This document shows positions 48,517-58,652 of a DNA stretch of 64,000 bases, piece after piece. The notes under the pieces were generated by a model. It was not told the DNA's origin. It was given only the letters and a program-made list of their open reading frames with translations, and ran no database searches. The DNA lies in assembly GCA_019752635.1 (NCBI GenBank), contig JAIELX010000106.1:30393-94392 (forward strand), in the 5' to 3' direction. A program made the position numbers and the translations under genes. Each line of letters opens with the position of its first letter. Position 1 is the stretch's first letter. The DNA is from Candidatus Obscuribacterales bacterium (lineage in GTDB: Bacteria > Cyanobacteriota > Vampirovibrionia > Obscuribacterales > Obscuribacteraceae).

Positions 48517-51500
48517 TTAATCTTTGTGCAGGACGCTTCGGTAGACGCCGCATTTCGGATTCAACCTTCCTAATTCCTTTACTTGTTCGTCAGTGAAGCG
48601 ATCGTATGAAATGGCAATGCGGTAGATTTTTCCAGACTGCACAAGTCGGCGTAGTCCCTCCATCGTCACCTTTGTATCTATCAGGTACAGAGTACCTGCT
48701 GGTGCTAATGTAATCAGAGCGTCGACACCGTCATCACTTACAGTGGTGCCCGAGAGATTTAAGTAGTTGAGCTTTAGTGGTGCCAGTTTCTTGAGCCCTG
48801 CATCATCGACTTTCGTCGAGGCAAGATTCAGCATCATGAGCTTCTTCATTGTTGCCAGGTCGTCTAAGCAAGCACTGGTCACTTGCGTGCCGTTCAAATC
48901 CAAATCTGAGACATGCGCGTTACCGTTCAGATTCTTAACGCCCTGGTCACCAATGGCAGTACCGGTCAGTGTGAGCCGGTCAATGAAAGTGGTGTTCACT
49001 CCGACGAGAAACTCATCGGACACTTTTGTTTTGCTGAGGTCGAGATCTCGCAAGCCCGGCAGAGCCAACAGCGCCTTGGCACCGGCAGTAGTGATATCTG
49101 TCTTTCCCATTGTAAGGCTGCGCAATTGCGGACAATTCTTCAGATAAGGAACGCACGCATCAGTGACCTTCGTTCCCTTCAGATCCAAAGTAGAAAGAGT
49201 CGCTAAGAGCGCGATGTTACGCAAGGAAGCATCATTGACTTCCGTGCCGGACAGAGTCAGCGTGGTCAGTCCCTGAAAGCGCTCGGCTCCTAACGATTGA
49301 ATTTTGCTCCGGCTAAGATCCAGCCTCTGCAATTGCGCCATGGCAGGTATCTGAGCGAAATCGGCATCGGTCAAATTCTTGCTATCAGAGAGACTCAGGC
49401 TCGTCAGTTTAGGTATGGAAGCGAACTTCCGCAAGTCAGCAATGTCTATCTTCGCTGACGGCAAACTCAATGATCTAAGTTCGGGGCAATTTACAGCGAA
49501 GTCGAGCAACTTGCCTGAATTGTCGCCGCCAGTTGCGGACATTCCAACAATTTTGTCTGCGCCATCATTCCAGGTCCACACGTGAGTAGATGCAGATCTG
49601 TCTTTGGAAGGCAGCTCAAAGGAAAGCGTAACATCTTTAGGTACTCCTGCTTTCAATGCATCGACTTTCGCTTGCGTCAGCCCGTCAATCGAGACGCTCA
49701 GTCGCCTCAAGCTCGGATTCTTACTAGCGGCGGAAGCGACAAATTCCTCCGGCGTGATGCTGGTGCCTGAAATGTTTAGTGCTTCCAGATTCTTGTATCC
49801 CGCAATCAGCTCAAGGCTAGCAGCAGTGACATTTGTGCGGGAAAGATCAAGATCTTTCATCGCGCTCAAGTCCTTCAAGTGGCGAAGTCCCACATCGGAA
49901 ATCTGGTTTCCAGCCAAACCGAATCGCTCAATGTGTCGTAGATTCGCAAAATTGCTCAGCCCGACGTCGGTCAAACTGGTGTTGTTCAAAGTTGCATTTT
50001 TCAGGTTTGTCCAACTCTGAGCCCGCACAACTGCGTTGTCTGTAAAATTGTTGTTGTTGTAAATGTACAAATTGGTGACCTTGGCGGCACCGTCCTGCAT
50101 CATATTCCAAACTTCTTCGGCACTCAAAGCAGGCTTTCCGCCGGGCAGATCAAGAAAATCCTTTTCCGTACCCCAGCTGCCGTCAACAAAAACCTTGTTG
50201 TTCTCGCCATCATAATCAACTATTTGCAGCACGTGGTAGCCTGTGTCCTGAAAGCTATTGACGGTTACGGGCGCATCGCCGTAAAGCTTCTTCCAGAACT
50301 CGTCCTGCCTTACATCCATTCCCAAAGTCACAGGGAATCGTCCTTCCGCTTTCATTTTGGCAAGGTTCGACTTGAGATCATCGACACTACTCGGTTTGAA
50401 AACATCAGCAGTTGACTCTTTGGTGCTGAAAACATCAATCATGCGCTGTGATCGCTCGACGCGACCGGTAAGTGTTCGCTCAACACGGAGCATTTGCGTC
50501 AACCCCAAACTTGGACTACGAATCGCCTCACCGTTCAGGGAAAGAACTTGGGGCTCCCGCCCCGGTCTATTAATAACGATGGACTCAACTCGGGATGACG
50601 GTTTCGTCGGGTCGGTGGCGCGCAACTGATACTCAATTTCACCCCGCTCCGTGGATTGATCATCCGGTGCCCTGTCGGCGTGCTGCCAGTATGCATTCAC
50701 AGCGCCTAACTGAAACAACTGGCTGCTATATGGTCGTGAGCCGTTTTCAAAATCCTTGAGCGAAACATCAAGCAGACTTTTTTTCGCTTGCTCGTCCGGT
50801 GCAAGCTGGTCGGGTTTGAGCGACACAGGTCCATCGTACGTGTTGAATTTTCCTTTGGTGGCCAAATCGGCAACCATTCTTACAGCAGCGGATGGATGAA
50901 CCGAATACAATCGCCCTTCAATAGTGGTGACATTGCAAGTGTTATTGTAACCCTGGTCCGTCAATCTTGGACTGGCAGCTTGCCTCAAGCATTGCACGGA
51001 TAGTTTAGGAAGGTCATTCTCCGACACACCCTCGGCAGGACCACGTCGCAGAAAATGCGCTACGTTAGCCAGAGTGGCTGCGACTTCCTGCCCGTTGAGC
51101 CTGTCTTTCCTGGCTCTTTGTTCGAAATCATGAATATGACTGCGTATCTCCTCGTTAACACCTTTATCAGAGGCCAGACGCATGAGAGTTTGCCTTTGGG
51201 TTTCCGGGCTCAGGGTAGTCTTCTGCACCGGCTCAAGAAGAAACCCGCCGGAGCCGAATGTGTATGCCCCGAACGCCGCATAATTTTTCGCTGAGGCAAG
51301 AAGATCCTGCCTGCCAAACTCACCATCGGACAACAAAGACCTTGTCGAGGCATTCGTCAGACCTGCTAAAAACCCGCCAGACGCGCCCACAGCGAGCTGC
51401 CGCGGAGCGGAAAGAAAGATGGACGAGCCCTTAGGTACAAGCCTCTCGCCAAGACTTTGGAAACCTTGAGTCGAAGCGCCCAGTGCCATCAGCGTCATAC

Positions 51501-51996
51501 CGCCGGAGGTGGCATTCTTTAATCGGGCACTCCAGAACTCGTGCATTTCATCTTTATGAACCGGTCTGAAAAGCCCCTCGTAGGCAAACCCTAGAGAGAG
51601 GTTCTCGGCCGCGCGCCCAACGGTACTGTATGAAGCGATCCTGGAAGAGCCCTGTTCTAACGTTACCAACCCGAGTCTTGCGCCTAACTGGTTCGCACCG
51701 ACTCTGGTGGCAAGTCCTCGACCGGCCGCCCTGAGTGCCAACAGCTCTAGCAGCATCGCCGATCCCGTACCAAACTGAGAGCTATACCATTCGGCGCTGC
51801 CCTGTTCAAATTCGGGAGCTATAGGGATGATCTTAAGGTCGGGCAGAGTGCCTTCGCCAAGTCCTTGATTGAGTATCTGCACGACCCCGTTTACAGGCCG
51901 CTGAAAAAGTGTGTCGAGGTTCGCTCGCGCGAAAGCTTCGAAGCAAAGCCTCGGTCTGTTGTTAACAACTTCTGGATTTAATAAATCCGATTCCAT
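48517..51996 (-). CDS. LRR protein with internal papain-like domain
   Basis: A 1159-residue protein. Residues 1-300 are Ala/Gly-rich and partly hydrophobic, perhaps membrane-associated (MLLELLALRAAGRGLAT). Residues about 340-620 carry a cysteine-peptidase-like signature: DQGYNNTCNVTT (C354), then TGYHVLQIVDY (H588) and VFVDGSWGTEKDF (D605), in the order of papain-fold enzymes. From about 645 to 1130 lie some 18-20 leucine-rich repeats of the ribonuclease-inhibitor-like kind (LKDLDLSRTNVTAASL type). LRRs usually mediate protein binding, so a binding-plus-cleavage or cross-linking role is inferred. A weak ribosome site (AGGG) precedes the ATG. The next gene on the plus strand (53934) shares the peptidase signature. 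Confidence 0.7.
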   Translation of the reverse strand: MESDLLNPEVVNNRPRLCFEAFARANLDTLFQRPVNGVVQILNQGLGEGTLPDLKIIPIAPEFEQGSAEWYSSQFGTGSAMLLELLALRAAGRGLATRVGANQLGARLGLVTLEQGSSRIASYSTVGRAAENLSLGFAYEGLFRPVHKDEMHEFWSARLKNATSGGMTLMALGASTQGFQSLGERLVPKGSSIFLSAPRQLAVGASGGFLAGLTNASTRSLLSDGEFGRQDLLASAKNYAAFGAYTFGSGGFLLEPVQKTTLSPETQRQTLMRLASDKGVNEEIRSHIHDFEQRARKDRLNGQEVAATLANVAHFLRRGPAEGVSENDLPKLSVQCLRQAASPRLTDQGYNNTCNVTTIEGRLYSVHPSAAVRMVADLATKGKFNTYDGPVSLKPDQLAPDEQAKKSLLDVSLKDFENGSRPYSSQLFQLGAVNAYWQHADRAPDDQSTERGEIEYQLRATDPTKPSSRVESIVINRPGREPQVLSLNGEAIRSPSLGLTQMLRVERTLTGRVERSQRMIDVFSTKESTADVFKPSSVDDLKSNLAKMKAEGRFPVTLGMDVRQDEFWKKLYGDAPVTVNSFQDTGYHVLQIVDYDGENNKVFVDGSWGTEKDFLDLPGGKPALSAEEVWNMMQDGAAKVTNLYIYNNNNFTDNAVVRAQSWTNLKNATLNNTSLTDVGLSNFANLRHIERFGLAGNQISDVGLRHLKDLSAMKDLDLSRTNVTAASLELIAGYKNLEALNISGTSITPEEFVASAASKNPSLRRLSVSIDGLTQAKVDALKAGVPKDVTLSFELPSKDRSASTHVWTWNDGADKIVGMSATGGDNSGKLLDFAVNCPELRSLSLPSAKIDIADLRKFASIPKLTSLSLSDSKNLTDADFAQIPAMAQLQRLDLSRSKIQSLGAERFQGLTTLTLSGTEVNDASLRNIALLATLSTLDLKGTKVTDACVPYLKNCPQLRSLTMGKTDITTAGAKALLALPGLRDLDLSKTKVSDEFLVGVNTTFIDRLTLTGTAIGDQGVKNLNGNAHVSDLDLNGTQVTSACLDDLATMKKLMMLNLASTKVDDAGLKKLAPLKLNYLNLSGTTVSDDGVDALITLAPAGTLYLIDTKVTMEGLRRLVQSGKIYRIAISYDRFTDEQVKELGRLNPKCGVYRSVLHKD

Positions 51997-52438
51997 TGCG
52001 GCATTACCCTGATAGAGATACGGCCGCCCACCAATTAACCGACATTAATGCGACATGGCGGCGCTGTAAATGGGGATAACCGGGGGGCGAGAATCGCACT
52101 GGACTATCTCATTTCTTCATGTTTGAGACCGCCCGTGAGACCAGCGGCTAGTGAACGCTCAGATTCGGGGCAACAATCGTTCACAACCTTGCTGCACAAC
52201 CGGGTCGAACGTAGTCCCGCTTACGAAAAGCTTTTTGAAAGATTCGCACACAATTCCCCGGTGCACATTTAGCTGCCAAGGTCGTATTTACCGCAGCCTA
52301 AACCGTAGAAACCGCAACACTTTGCACAAATATTCCACAATCAGGTAATAGGATTCGTAGCGTGCATTTCAGGTTTCTCGCCGAAGTTTGCACCCAGCGC
52401 CGCATAACTCCTAGCACACACCTACCGAGGAGATATCT

Positions 52439-53839
52439 ATGTCCGATACTCGTGTTGATTTCGCGCCGGCGGTATGCAGTTTTGAATCATCTTCGATCTC
52501 TGCTGCATGCTGGACACCGTCTTCGTGCGAAAACGTCGTAATGTCTGCATCGACGACTCCGGTCATGGCTTCGGTAGAAGCGCCGGCCGTGACTGCGGCA
52601 GCACCGGCGTTAGAGCTGAACACAGCTAAATTATATGCCGGTGACAGCAACACAGTGAAAGCTGCCACCACACTCGATGCATCCAAGTCGATATCGCAAA
52701 TGGTGCAAGACGGCACCATGGTGAAATCGGACAAGCCGCAAATACCGGAGCAAAGACCGTGCGGCGACAAAGAGACACCAAAGATCACTGTAACTAAGGA
52801 TGCCAGCCAGCCAGCGGACTTCATCGTGCGCAAAGACGGAAAAGTCGAAGTAGTCGGCGATCCGGAAGCGGGGTCCGGTCCACACAAAGACTATAAAATA
52901 CGAGTTGAGGAAGGAGCTGATCAGAAAGTCACGGACGAACTGGTTAACTACCTGGCCAACAAGTGCCTGCAAGGCGAGAAGAAGCCCACCTTGCAAGCCG
53001 ACGAAGGTCTTGTTTCGGACGCAGTGAAGCAACAGTTTGCGCCCCCGCAAGAAGAAAAGTTGCCGGAAGAGAAAGAGCTACCGGACGAGCTCGACCCGGA
53101 CAAGAGCGGTCCGTCGCCGAATTGCGGGCCGGATGGCGGTCCTGGACCAACGCCCGATACGAATCCAGACGACCAGCTAGAGCCGGACAAAGGTGGCGAC
53201 AAGATTGAGCCCGAGAAGGACGCTAGACCGACTAAGGCACCTATTGAAGTTCTTCGCGATTCCATTCGCTCCAGCGCATACGATAACGTGCAGGCCAATT
53301 CCCTGGGAGCATACAACTGCAACTACATTGGCTGGTTCGGTTCTTTTCTGACGGAAGAGATGCTCGAAGAACTCGGCAATCCTCCCGATATGAAGAAACT
53401 AGGTAAAGTTCTCGCCAAGTACAAGAACGATCCCAAGTTCAAAGCCAAGATGGACCAACACGTTCAAAACCTGAAAGACCAGGGCGACACTGAATCGGCC
53501 GGCAAAATTGAAGGCATGTTCAACAAGCTCGCCACAGACGACAAGTTCGCGGACGAGATGGGCACATTCCTGAACGGTCAGCTCAAGGGCGACAATGCAA
53601 CGAAGGAAGATCTCGCAAAGTTCTTCGATCCTAAGATGCAGGATGCCGTAGCCAATTCCCAGATGGCTGATGCCGCTAAGGAAATGGGCGTAAAGATCAA
53701 AGACATGAACGAGAAGCAAGCTGGAGAGCTTGCGCTCACGATGCTTCTCGGACACAAGGCTACCGAAGCTGAGAAGCAATCATATGCGAACTATGTCAGT
53801 ACAATTTCGGACAACTTCAAACGTCTGAAGCGAGCATAG
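52439..53839 (+). CDS. acidic, Pro-rich protein of unknown function
   Basis: A 466-residue protein without a signal peptide. It begins with a Cys-rich, Ser/Ala-rich segment. The middle (about 180-265) is highly acidic and Pro-rich (PDELDPDKSGPSPNCGPDG). The C-terminal 190 residues are helical (DMKKLGKVLAKYKNDPKFKA, then VSTISDNFKRLKRA). No catalytic motif is seen. GAGGAG lies 7 bases before the ATG. The strong terminator at 53857-53880 ends the gene. It is divergent from the LRR gene, with a 442-bp gap holding no gene; a related function with its neighbours is possible. Confidence 0.6.
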   Translation: MSDTRVDFAPAVCSFESSSISAACWTPSSCENVVMSASTTPVMASVEAPAVTAAAPALELNTAKLYAGDSNTVKAATTLDASKSISQMVQDGTMVKSDKPQIPEQRPCGDKETPKITVTKDASQPADFIVRKDGKVEVVGDPEAGSGPHKDYKIRVEEGADQKVTDELVNYLANKCLQGEKKPTLQADEGLVSDAVKQQFAPPQEEKLPEEKELPDELDPDKSGPSPNCGPDGGPGPTPDTNPDDQLEPDKGGDKIEPEKDARPTKAPIEVLRDSIRSSAYDNVQANSLGAYNCNYIGWFGSFLTEEMLEELGNPPDMKKLGKVLAKYKNDPKFKAKMDQHVQNLKDQGDTESAGKIEGMFNKLATDDKFADEMGTFLNGQLKGDNATKEDLAKFFDPKMQDAVANSQMADAAKEMGVKIKDMNEKQAGELALTMLLGHKATEAEKQSYANYVSTISDNFKRLKRA

Positions 53840-53856
53840 AACAGTCAAAGCAAGCA

Positions 53857-53880
53857 GAGCGGCCGTCGTAACGGCCGCTC
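53857..53880 (+). terminator. intrinsic terminator
   Basis: GAGCGGCCGT pairs with ACGGCCGCTC around a CGTA loop; 10-bp perfect GC-rich stem 17 bases after the stop, followed by CCGGTTTGTC. Confidence 0.8.
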
Positions 53881-53933
53881 CGGTTTGTCTGACAACGCCG
53901 GGGGGCTGTTTCTTTCAGGGGGCTAATTGGGGA

Positions 53934-56033
53934 ATGGGAGACCGAGTATTACGACGAGAGCTGCAAGACAACATTGAGAAGCAAGAAGCTTCCAAACTGC
54001 TCTGCGCCGATTCATATGGCTTAAACTTAGCAACGAACGAGTCCTCCACCGGCACCGGCGCTGCTACCGCCACAACCGACAGTGCCAAGCCCGCAGACAG
54101 AGCAGGCGACACGAAGGAACCGACAGCGACAGTTGCCTCCAGCGAAAATCCGCTGAGAACAACGGAGTCAGCGACACTTGCCGCTCAATTAAGTCGCCCG
54201 CCGGAAGTATCACAGGCCGTCCCGGCAGCAGTTAGACTCGACCAGTCAATTCTGAGTGTAGTTTCGCAAACACCAATTGAGCGCCTCTCCGAGCGCGGTT
54301 CTTTGCAGACTTCTCTGCAGACTCTCCACCAGGATTTCTCGCTGCTACAAGCAGCAGCACATATTGCCGATCAACAAGCAAATCCGTTTCAGGCACGAGT
54401 CAAACTGCCTGAGGCAGTTACCGCTCTGACCCTGCCGGTTTCAAGAGTGGGCGAGTCTGCAACGACAATACAGCGACTCGATTTTTCGCCTTCCAACGCA
54501 ATTGATCCCGTAGCCCTGAGACCAGACGTAGCACAAGTTCTGGCAGGAAATGACAGAGCTGCCAGAGGAGTCGGCGCCCCGACTGAAAGGCACACACTAC
54601 GTGACGGGACTGCCATCGAATCGACGGACGGTCACATCACTAAAGTGCAAAAAGGTCGTAATTCCGTATCACTAGAGTACGACAGCAACAACCAAGTCAT
54701 TCGCATTTCAGAAACCATAAACGGCCGAACATCGGTTTCGGAAGCTGGAAAAGATTTCAAACTCGGCAACGTTTCGGTTAATGAGAGCGGCGACGTCAAA
54801 GTCATCTCCAGCGACGGGAAGCACTCTTACACACTGACGCATGAGTTCACTCGCTTGGACAAGGCCATTGGTCCCAAGGGTGACGGCAGCGACGATCGGC
54901 TCCTTCAGATGCGTCTTGCATCCGGAGTGACAAGAGAATTCGTATACGATAAAGACAATGCCAAAGTTGTCACCATTCGCGATTATTTGCCTACAAACAA
55001 TGGCAAGCCTCTTATCGAAGAGACGACGCGAATCGGCAATTCCAATATCTGGGAATTCAAGGCCAATTACGGAAAGACCGGTCAACGCACCAACGTTGAG
55101 ATCGGGCAGGATGGCACCTTCCGCTTCGCAGAGGTAAAGCGTCCCTCGTTACCTTCCGATTTGGTCGACCTGGACAACTCGGATGCGATGCACACTGACC
55201 TTGTGTCTGCACGCCAACATCTTAAAAAGATAGCAGCGGCTCACAGATGTTTTGGCGGTAGCGAAGAAACAGTCGGCGCTTGGGCTTATAAGTTCGAACA
55301 ACGCTGCAGAGACCTAGCGCACGCGGGCAGAAAAGCACCAACTGATGCGCAGATAATCAAATGCTACAAGCAACTAGAGAAGATCCTCGAAGGTCACGGA
55401 AACAACATCAACAGTGCAGAAAGAAGAGCATTGGTTGAGTCCGCGATGCGCTCCTATGCCAATCCGAGAAAGTACATAAACCAAGGATCGCACCCGTCTT
55501 GCGGCTTCAACATGGTTGAGAGACACGTCGTTGAAACTCGCCCTGAAGAACACGCAAGAATTTTGCAGGAAGCGGTCAATCGAGGGAAGGTCACCTCGGC
55601 AGACGGCAAGTGGGCCCTGCGCTTGAACGCGAATCAGATCAAACCGGATCGCGAAGCGGTTTCAGCAGCGCAAGGCGGTTGGGGTTGGAGTTATTCCAAC
55701 AAAGTCTTCCAGATTGCCGCGATCAAACTGGGACACCCGGGTTATCAGGGCAACGGTCACGGCTTCCCCGGAGCTACCGAGGATCAATGCAGACGAGCAA
55801 ACAAGTTCTTTACCGATGAGCAAAAGCTTCCGATTCTAAATCGTTGGTGGGGCGGTAAGCCGTCCTTCAACTCGCTGCAGGAAGCGCTGAAGCGCGGCAC
55901 TGTCGGTTACATGGTTCCGGGACACATGATGAGCATCGACGAAGCAAAGGTCGTCAACGGTGTCGCGTATGTCCACGTCGATAACTCGTGGAACGGCTCC
56001 GGAGACGGATGGCGTCGCTACAGCAACATTTAA
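53934..56033 (+). CDS. protein with C-terminal papain-like domain
   Basis: A 699-residue cytoplasmic-type protein. Residues 1-250 are Ala/Ser/Thr-rich. A beta-rich region follows at 240-400 with RHS-like strands (HITKVQKGRNSVSLEYDSNN). Residues about 510-699 carry a papain-fold signature: INQGSHPSCGFNMVERH (C523), PGHMMSIDEAK (H664) and VHVDNSWNGSGDGW (D683/N684). The NSW-type loop matches the catalytic Asn region of papain. The same signature is present in the LRR protein at 48517. The polypeptide ends 15 residues after the NSW motif, so no extra C-terminal domain follows. The ATG follows GGGGA. Function unknown; a peptidase, deamidase or transglutaminase-like activity is inferred. Confidence 0.65.
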   Translation: MGDRVLRRELQDNIEKQEASKLLCADSYGLNLATNESSTGTGAATATTDSAKPADRAGDTKEPTATVASSENPLRTTESATLAAQLSRPPEVSQAVPAAVRLDQSILSVVSQTPIERLSERGSLQTSLQTLHQDFSLLQAAAHIADQQANPFQARVKLPEAVTALTLPVSRVGESATTIQRLDFSPSNAIDPVALRPDVAQVLAGNDRAARGVGAPTERHTLRDGTAIESTDGHITKVQKGRNSVSLEYDSNNQVIRISETINGRTSVSEAGKDFKLGNVSVNESGDVKVISSDGKHSYTLTHEFTRLDKAIGPKGDGSDDRLLQMRLASGVTREFVYDKDNAKVVTIRDYLPTNNGKPLIEETTRIGNSNIWEFKANYGKTGQRTNVEIGQDGTFRFAEVKRPSLPSDLVDLDNSDAMHTDLVSARQHLKKIAAAHRCFGGSEETVGAWAYKFEQRCRDLAHAGRKAPTDAQIIKCYKQLEKILEGHGNNINSAERRALVESAMRSYANPRKYINQGSHPSCGFNMVERHVVETRPEEHARILQEAVNRGKVTSADGKWALRLNANQIKPDREAVSAAQGGWGWSYSNKVFQIAAIKLGHPGYQGNGHGFPGATEDQCRRANKFFTDEQKLPILNRWWGGKPSFNSLQEALKRGTVGYMVPGHMMSIDEAKVVNGVAYVHVDNSWNGSGDGWRRYSNI

Positions 56034-56115
56034 ATTTTCCAGGCGACGCAACCCTGCAACTCTCTTTGTGCAGCGGTAAACAGCTGCCCGAGCTGCGCCT
56101 GACCGAATTCGTTCG

Positions 56116-58281
56116 TCAGCCCTGATTCGCGCGAGCCAAAAGGTCGGTTTCCAGCTCGGCAAGTTCCTTGCGAGCAGATTCAGGAATACTCAGTTGCGCC
56201 AATGCGAGCAGATCCTGATGCGCCGCGGTCAACTCTCCCAGCTCGATGCTGAGGCGTATCATTGCTAGCTTGTTCGCAACGGACAGGGGCCGTATTGCTT
56301 CAAGTTCCCTCAAAAGATCCCTTGCTTCCTCCACTCGTCCCATGCCAATTAGACAATCGACCTCAATTTCAGAGACACCAGGAATGATTGCGCCCCTCGA
56401 CTCTCGCAAGAGCACGGCTCGCTCATAAGCAGCTGATTTGAGCCCGGCGCGAAACAACGCCATTGCGAACTCGCGTGACTGGATGCTGTCGACGTTTTTG
56501 TCAGCGACCATAGCGTACTCGTCCGTGGCCGAGAGAATTTTGTCCTGGCGACAATACAATCTGGCCAGCTCCCAGGAAATCCACCTCTTCAAATTCGGCG
56601 GGGCGTCTATTTTTGCTTTCTGAAGCAACTCAACCGCCTGGTCGAATTGACGGTTCTGGACAAGCTCACACCCCAAGGAAAACAGCAGCTCCGGTTCGGC
56701 CCTAAAGTTTCGAATCAGCTCATCAGTGCAAGCCTGAGCGTCCTTCTGCCTGCGCAACATCCGCAGCACTTCAAGTTTGCGAATCATCAGTCTCATGCGC
56801 CACAGGCGATCGTACTCGTGCTCCAGCAGTTGGTCGTTGAGCGTGAGACACTGCTGTAGATCACCGGAGTGATACCATGCATCTGCTACTGCTCGCCCGG
56901 CTCTGACGGCGTCAAGCCCTCTAAGCGAAGCGACTGTATCATAAACTTCAGGTAAGCGACCGAGGGCAAGAAGAACAATCCCTTTGTTCTGGACTGCCGA
57001 CACGTTAGCCGGCTCCTCGCTCAGAACCTGCTCCAACAGACTCTCCGCACGCTTGAAATTGCGCCGCAACATCAAGATGCAAGCCAAATTTCTTCTGGCA
57101 AACAGACCGCATGTCGACAGGGAGAAAGAATCCGTCGTTTCAAGCACTCTCTCCAAGTACTGAGTCGCCGACATCAAACGCTCCACATAGTCCGCCTCAG
57201 GAGCGAATGGAACCGGTGGATCATCAAACTGTAAAAGCCGAGCTTCCTGGAACTCCGATTCAGCCATCAGCAGCAGGGTGATCACTGCGGGCTCTGAACC
57301 AAGGTAGTTCTCGACCGGAGCAACACGAGTGAGGGCCTTTCGCGCTGCTTCGAACTCGCGCCGTTCCAAATGCACGTAGGAAAGAGCTTGCATGCACAAG
57401 TCGCTGCATTGATGATCATCGGCAGGTAGCCCTTCTGCATCGGATGACACCGGCCAATGTCCGGGGAGATCGCCCCCGCAAACAAATATTCTGGCAGCGT
57501 GTGTTACCGGTGACGTACAGCTTGCATTGCGCAGCAGTAGTTGAGCCGACGAGCGGTTGCCTCGCAGCAACTCGGTCAATGCCAGCCCGATTAGTCCCAG
57601 CGGTTCGTGCGGACTTGAAAGTGAAATGGCTTTGTTGAACGCTTTGGTAGCATCGTCGAAATTCCCGACTGCAACATGCTTGATACCAGATACGATGCAC
57701 GGACGAAACACTAATTCCGCATCTTCGGAAAACCCGGTGTTCTTGATTGCTTGCAGGCGCTGCGGATTCGATAGCTGGTCGAAAAATCGCATGTTGGTTC
57801 CGTCAAGCAAGTTACAGAGAAGCCAAAGTCCAAAAGAGTGCTCGGATATTGATTCAAAATTAGCCTGCCAAACCAACAACTCATCCAGGCGCACAGTACT
57901 TCGAGAGTCCTTACCGCGCAGCTCCGTGCGCACTATGGCGCTGAAAGCGCGCAGTATGACCTCTATCGGTACAGAGCCTACCGTGATCTTGTTTCCGGTC
58001 ACGGCGCTAAAATGTTTAATTGCCTCGTCAAGCCAAATATTCCTCGCGTTTCCAAAAGCGCTGGTTATTAGCGCTACAAAGTCTTCACTATCGCACCAAT
58101 TCTTAAGATCAGTACCAATCGCTCTCCCCTCCTCTGCCGATTCGCAAAGCACAGTACTGACGGCCTCGCGCGCGCGCGCAAGAGGAGCGAAATTCCCTGG
58201 TCTCTCACCGGTGGATTGATACCAGTCGGCTATTTCCGCTATAAGCAAAGAATTGAAAAAGAATCCGGATTCGGCGCCCAT
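56116..58281 (-). CDS. TPR-repeat protein with unknown N-terminal domain
   Basis: A 721-residue soluble protein. Residues 1-170 form a helical domain of unknown type (SLLIAEIADWYQSTGERPGN). From about 190 onward many TPR-like helix pairs follow (GNFDDATKAFNKAISLSSPH, EFEAARKALTRVAPVENYLG, ERAESLL-type spacing with Gly/Ala/Tyr positions). TAGGAG lies 10 bases before the ATG. The gene is probably monocistronic and convergent with the papain-like gene. TPRs suggest a protein-protein adaptor; no catalytic motif is visible. Confidence 0.7.
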   Translation of the reverse strand: MGAESGFFFNSLLIAEIADWYQSTGERPGNFAPLARAREAVSTVLCESAEEGRAIGTDLKNWCDSEDFVALITSAFGNARNIWLDEAIKHFSAVTGNKITVGSVPIEVILRAFSAIVRTELRGKDSRSTVRLDELLVWQANFESISEHSFGLWLLCNLLDGTNMRFFDQLSNPQRLQAIKNTGFSEDAELVFRPCIVSGIKHVAVGNFDDATKAFNKAISLSSPHEPLGLIGLALTELLRGNRSSAQLLLRNASCTSPVTHAARIFVCGGDLPGHWPVSSDAEGLPADDHQCSDLCMQALSYVHLERREFEAARKALTRVAPVENYLGSEPAVITLLLMAESEFQEARLLQFDDPPVPFAPEADYVERLMSATQYLERVLETTDSFSLSTCGLFARRNLACILMLRRNFKRAESLLEQVLSEEPANVSAVQNKGIVLLALGRLPEVYDTVASLRGLDAVRAGRAVADAWYHSGDLQQCLTLNDQLLEHEYDRLWRMRLMIRKLEVLRMLRRQKDAQACTDELIRNFRAEPELLFSLGCELVQNRQFDQAVELLQKAKIDAPPNLKRWISWELARLYCRQDKILSATDEYAMVADKNVDSIQSREFAMALFRAGLKSAAYERAVLLRESRGAIIPGVSEIEVDCLIGMGRVEEARDLLRELEAIRPLSVANKLAMIRLSIELGELTAAHQDLLALAQLSIPESARKELAELETDLLARANQG

Positions 58282-58652
58282 GTTGGCAAAACTCCTAAAC
58301 TAGCGACACATTTACAGCGTAGTAACTGCTGCTTGGTCTCGGCATCGGCGAGCCGCCAACCGCCTGTTTCTCAAAACGAACTTCATGATACCAAATATGA
58401 TAGCGTTATGAGTACATGGAAGGGAACCCGTCCCCAGCTCCCGCGTCTTATCTGGCCTAGATTAGAAGCCATCACTAGTGGGTCACCGGATGAGCAAAGT
58501 GAAAGTGAATTCTAACAATAGTCGCAAATGCGGATACTCCAACGAGCATCCGCTCTACGCGCATCAATGTCACTTCCATGTCACCGACCAAGGGGTTAAC
58601 GGAGCACCTGGTAGGTCAGCTCAATCACAGCGGAAATTGCGAGGAAACATCA

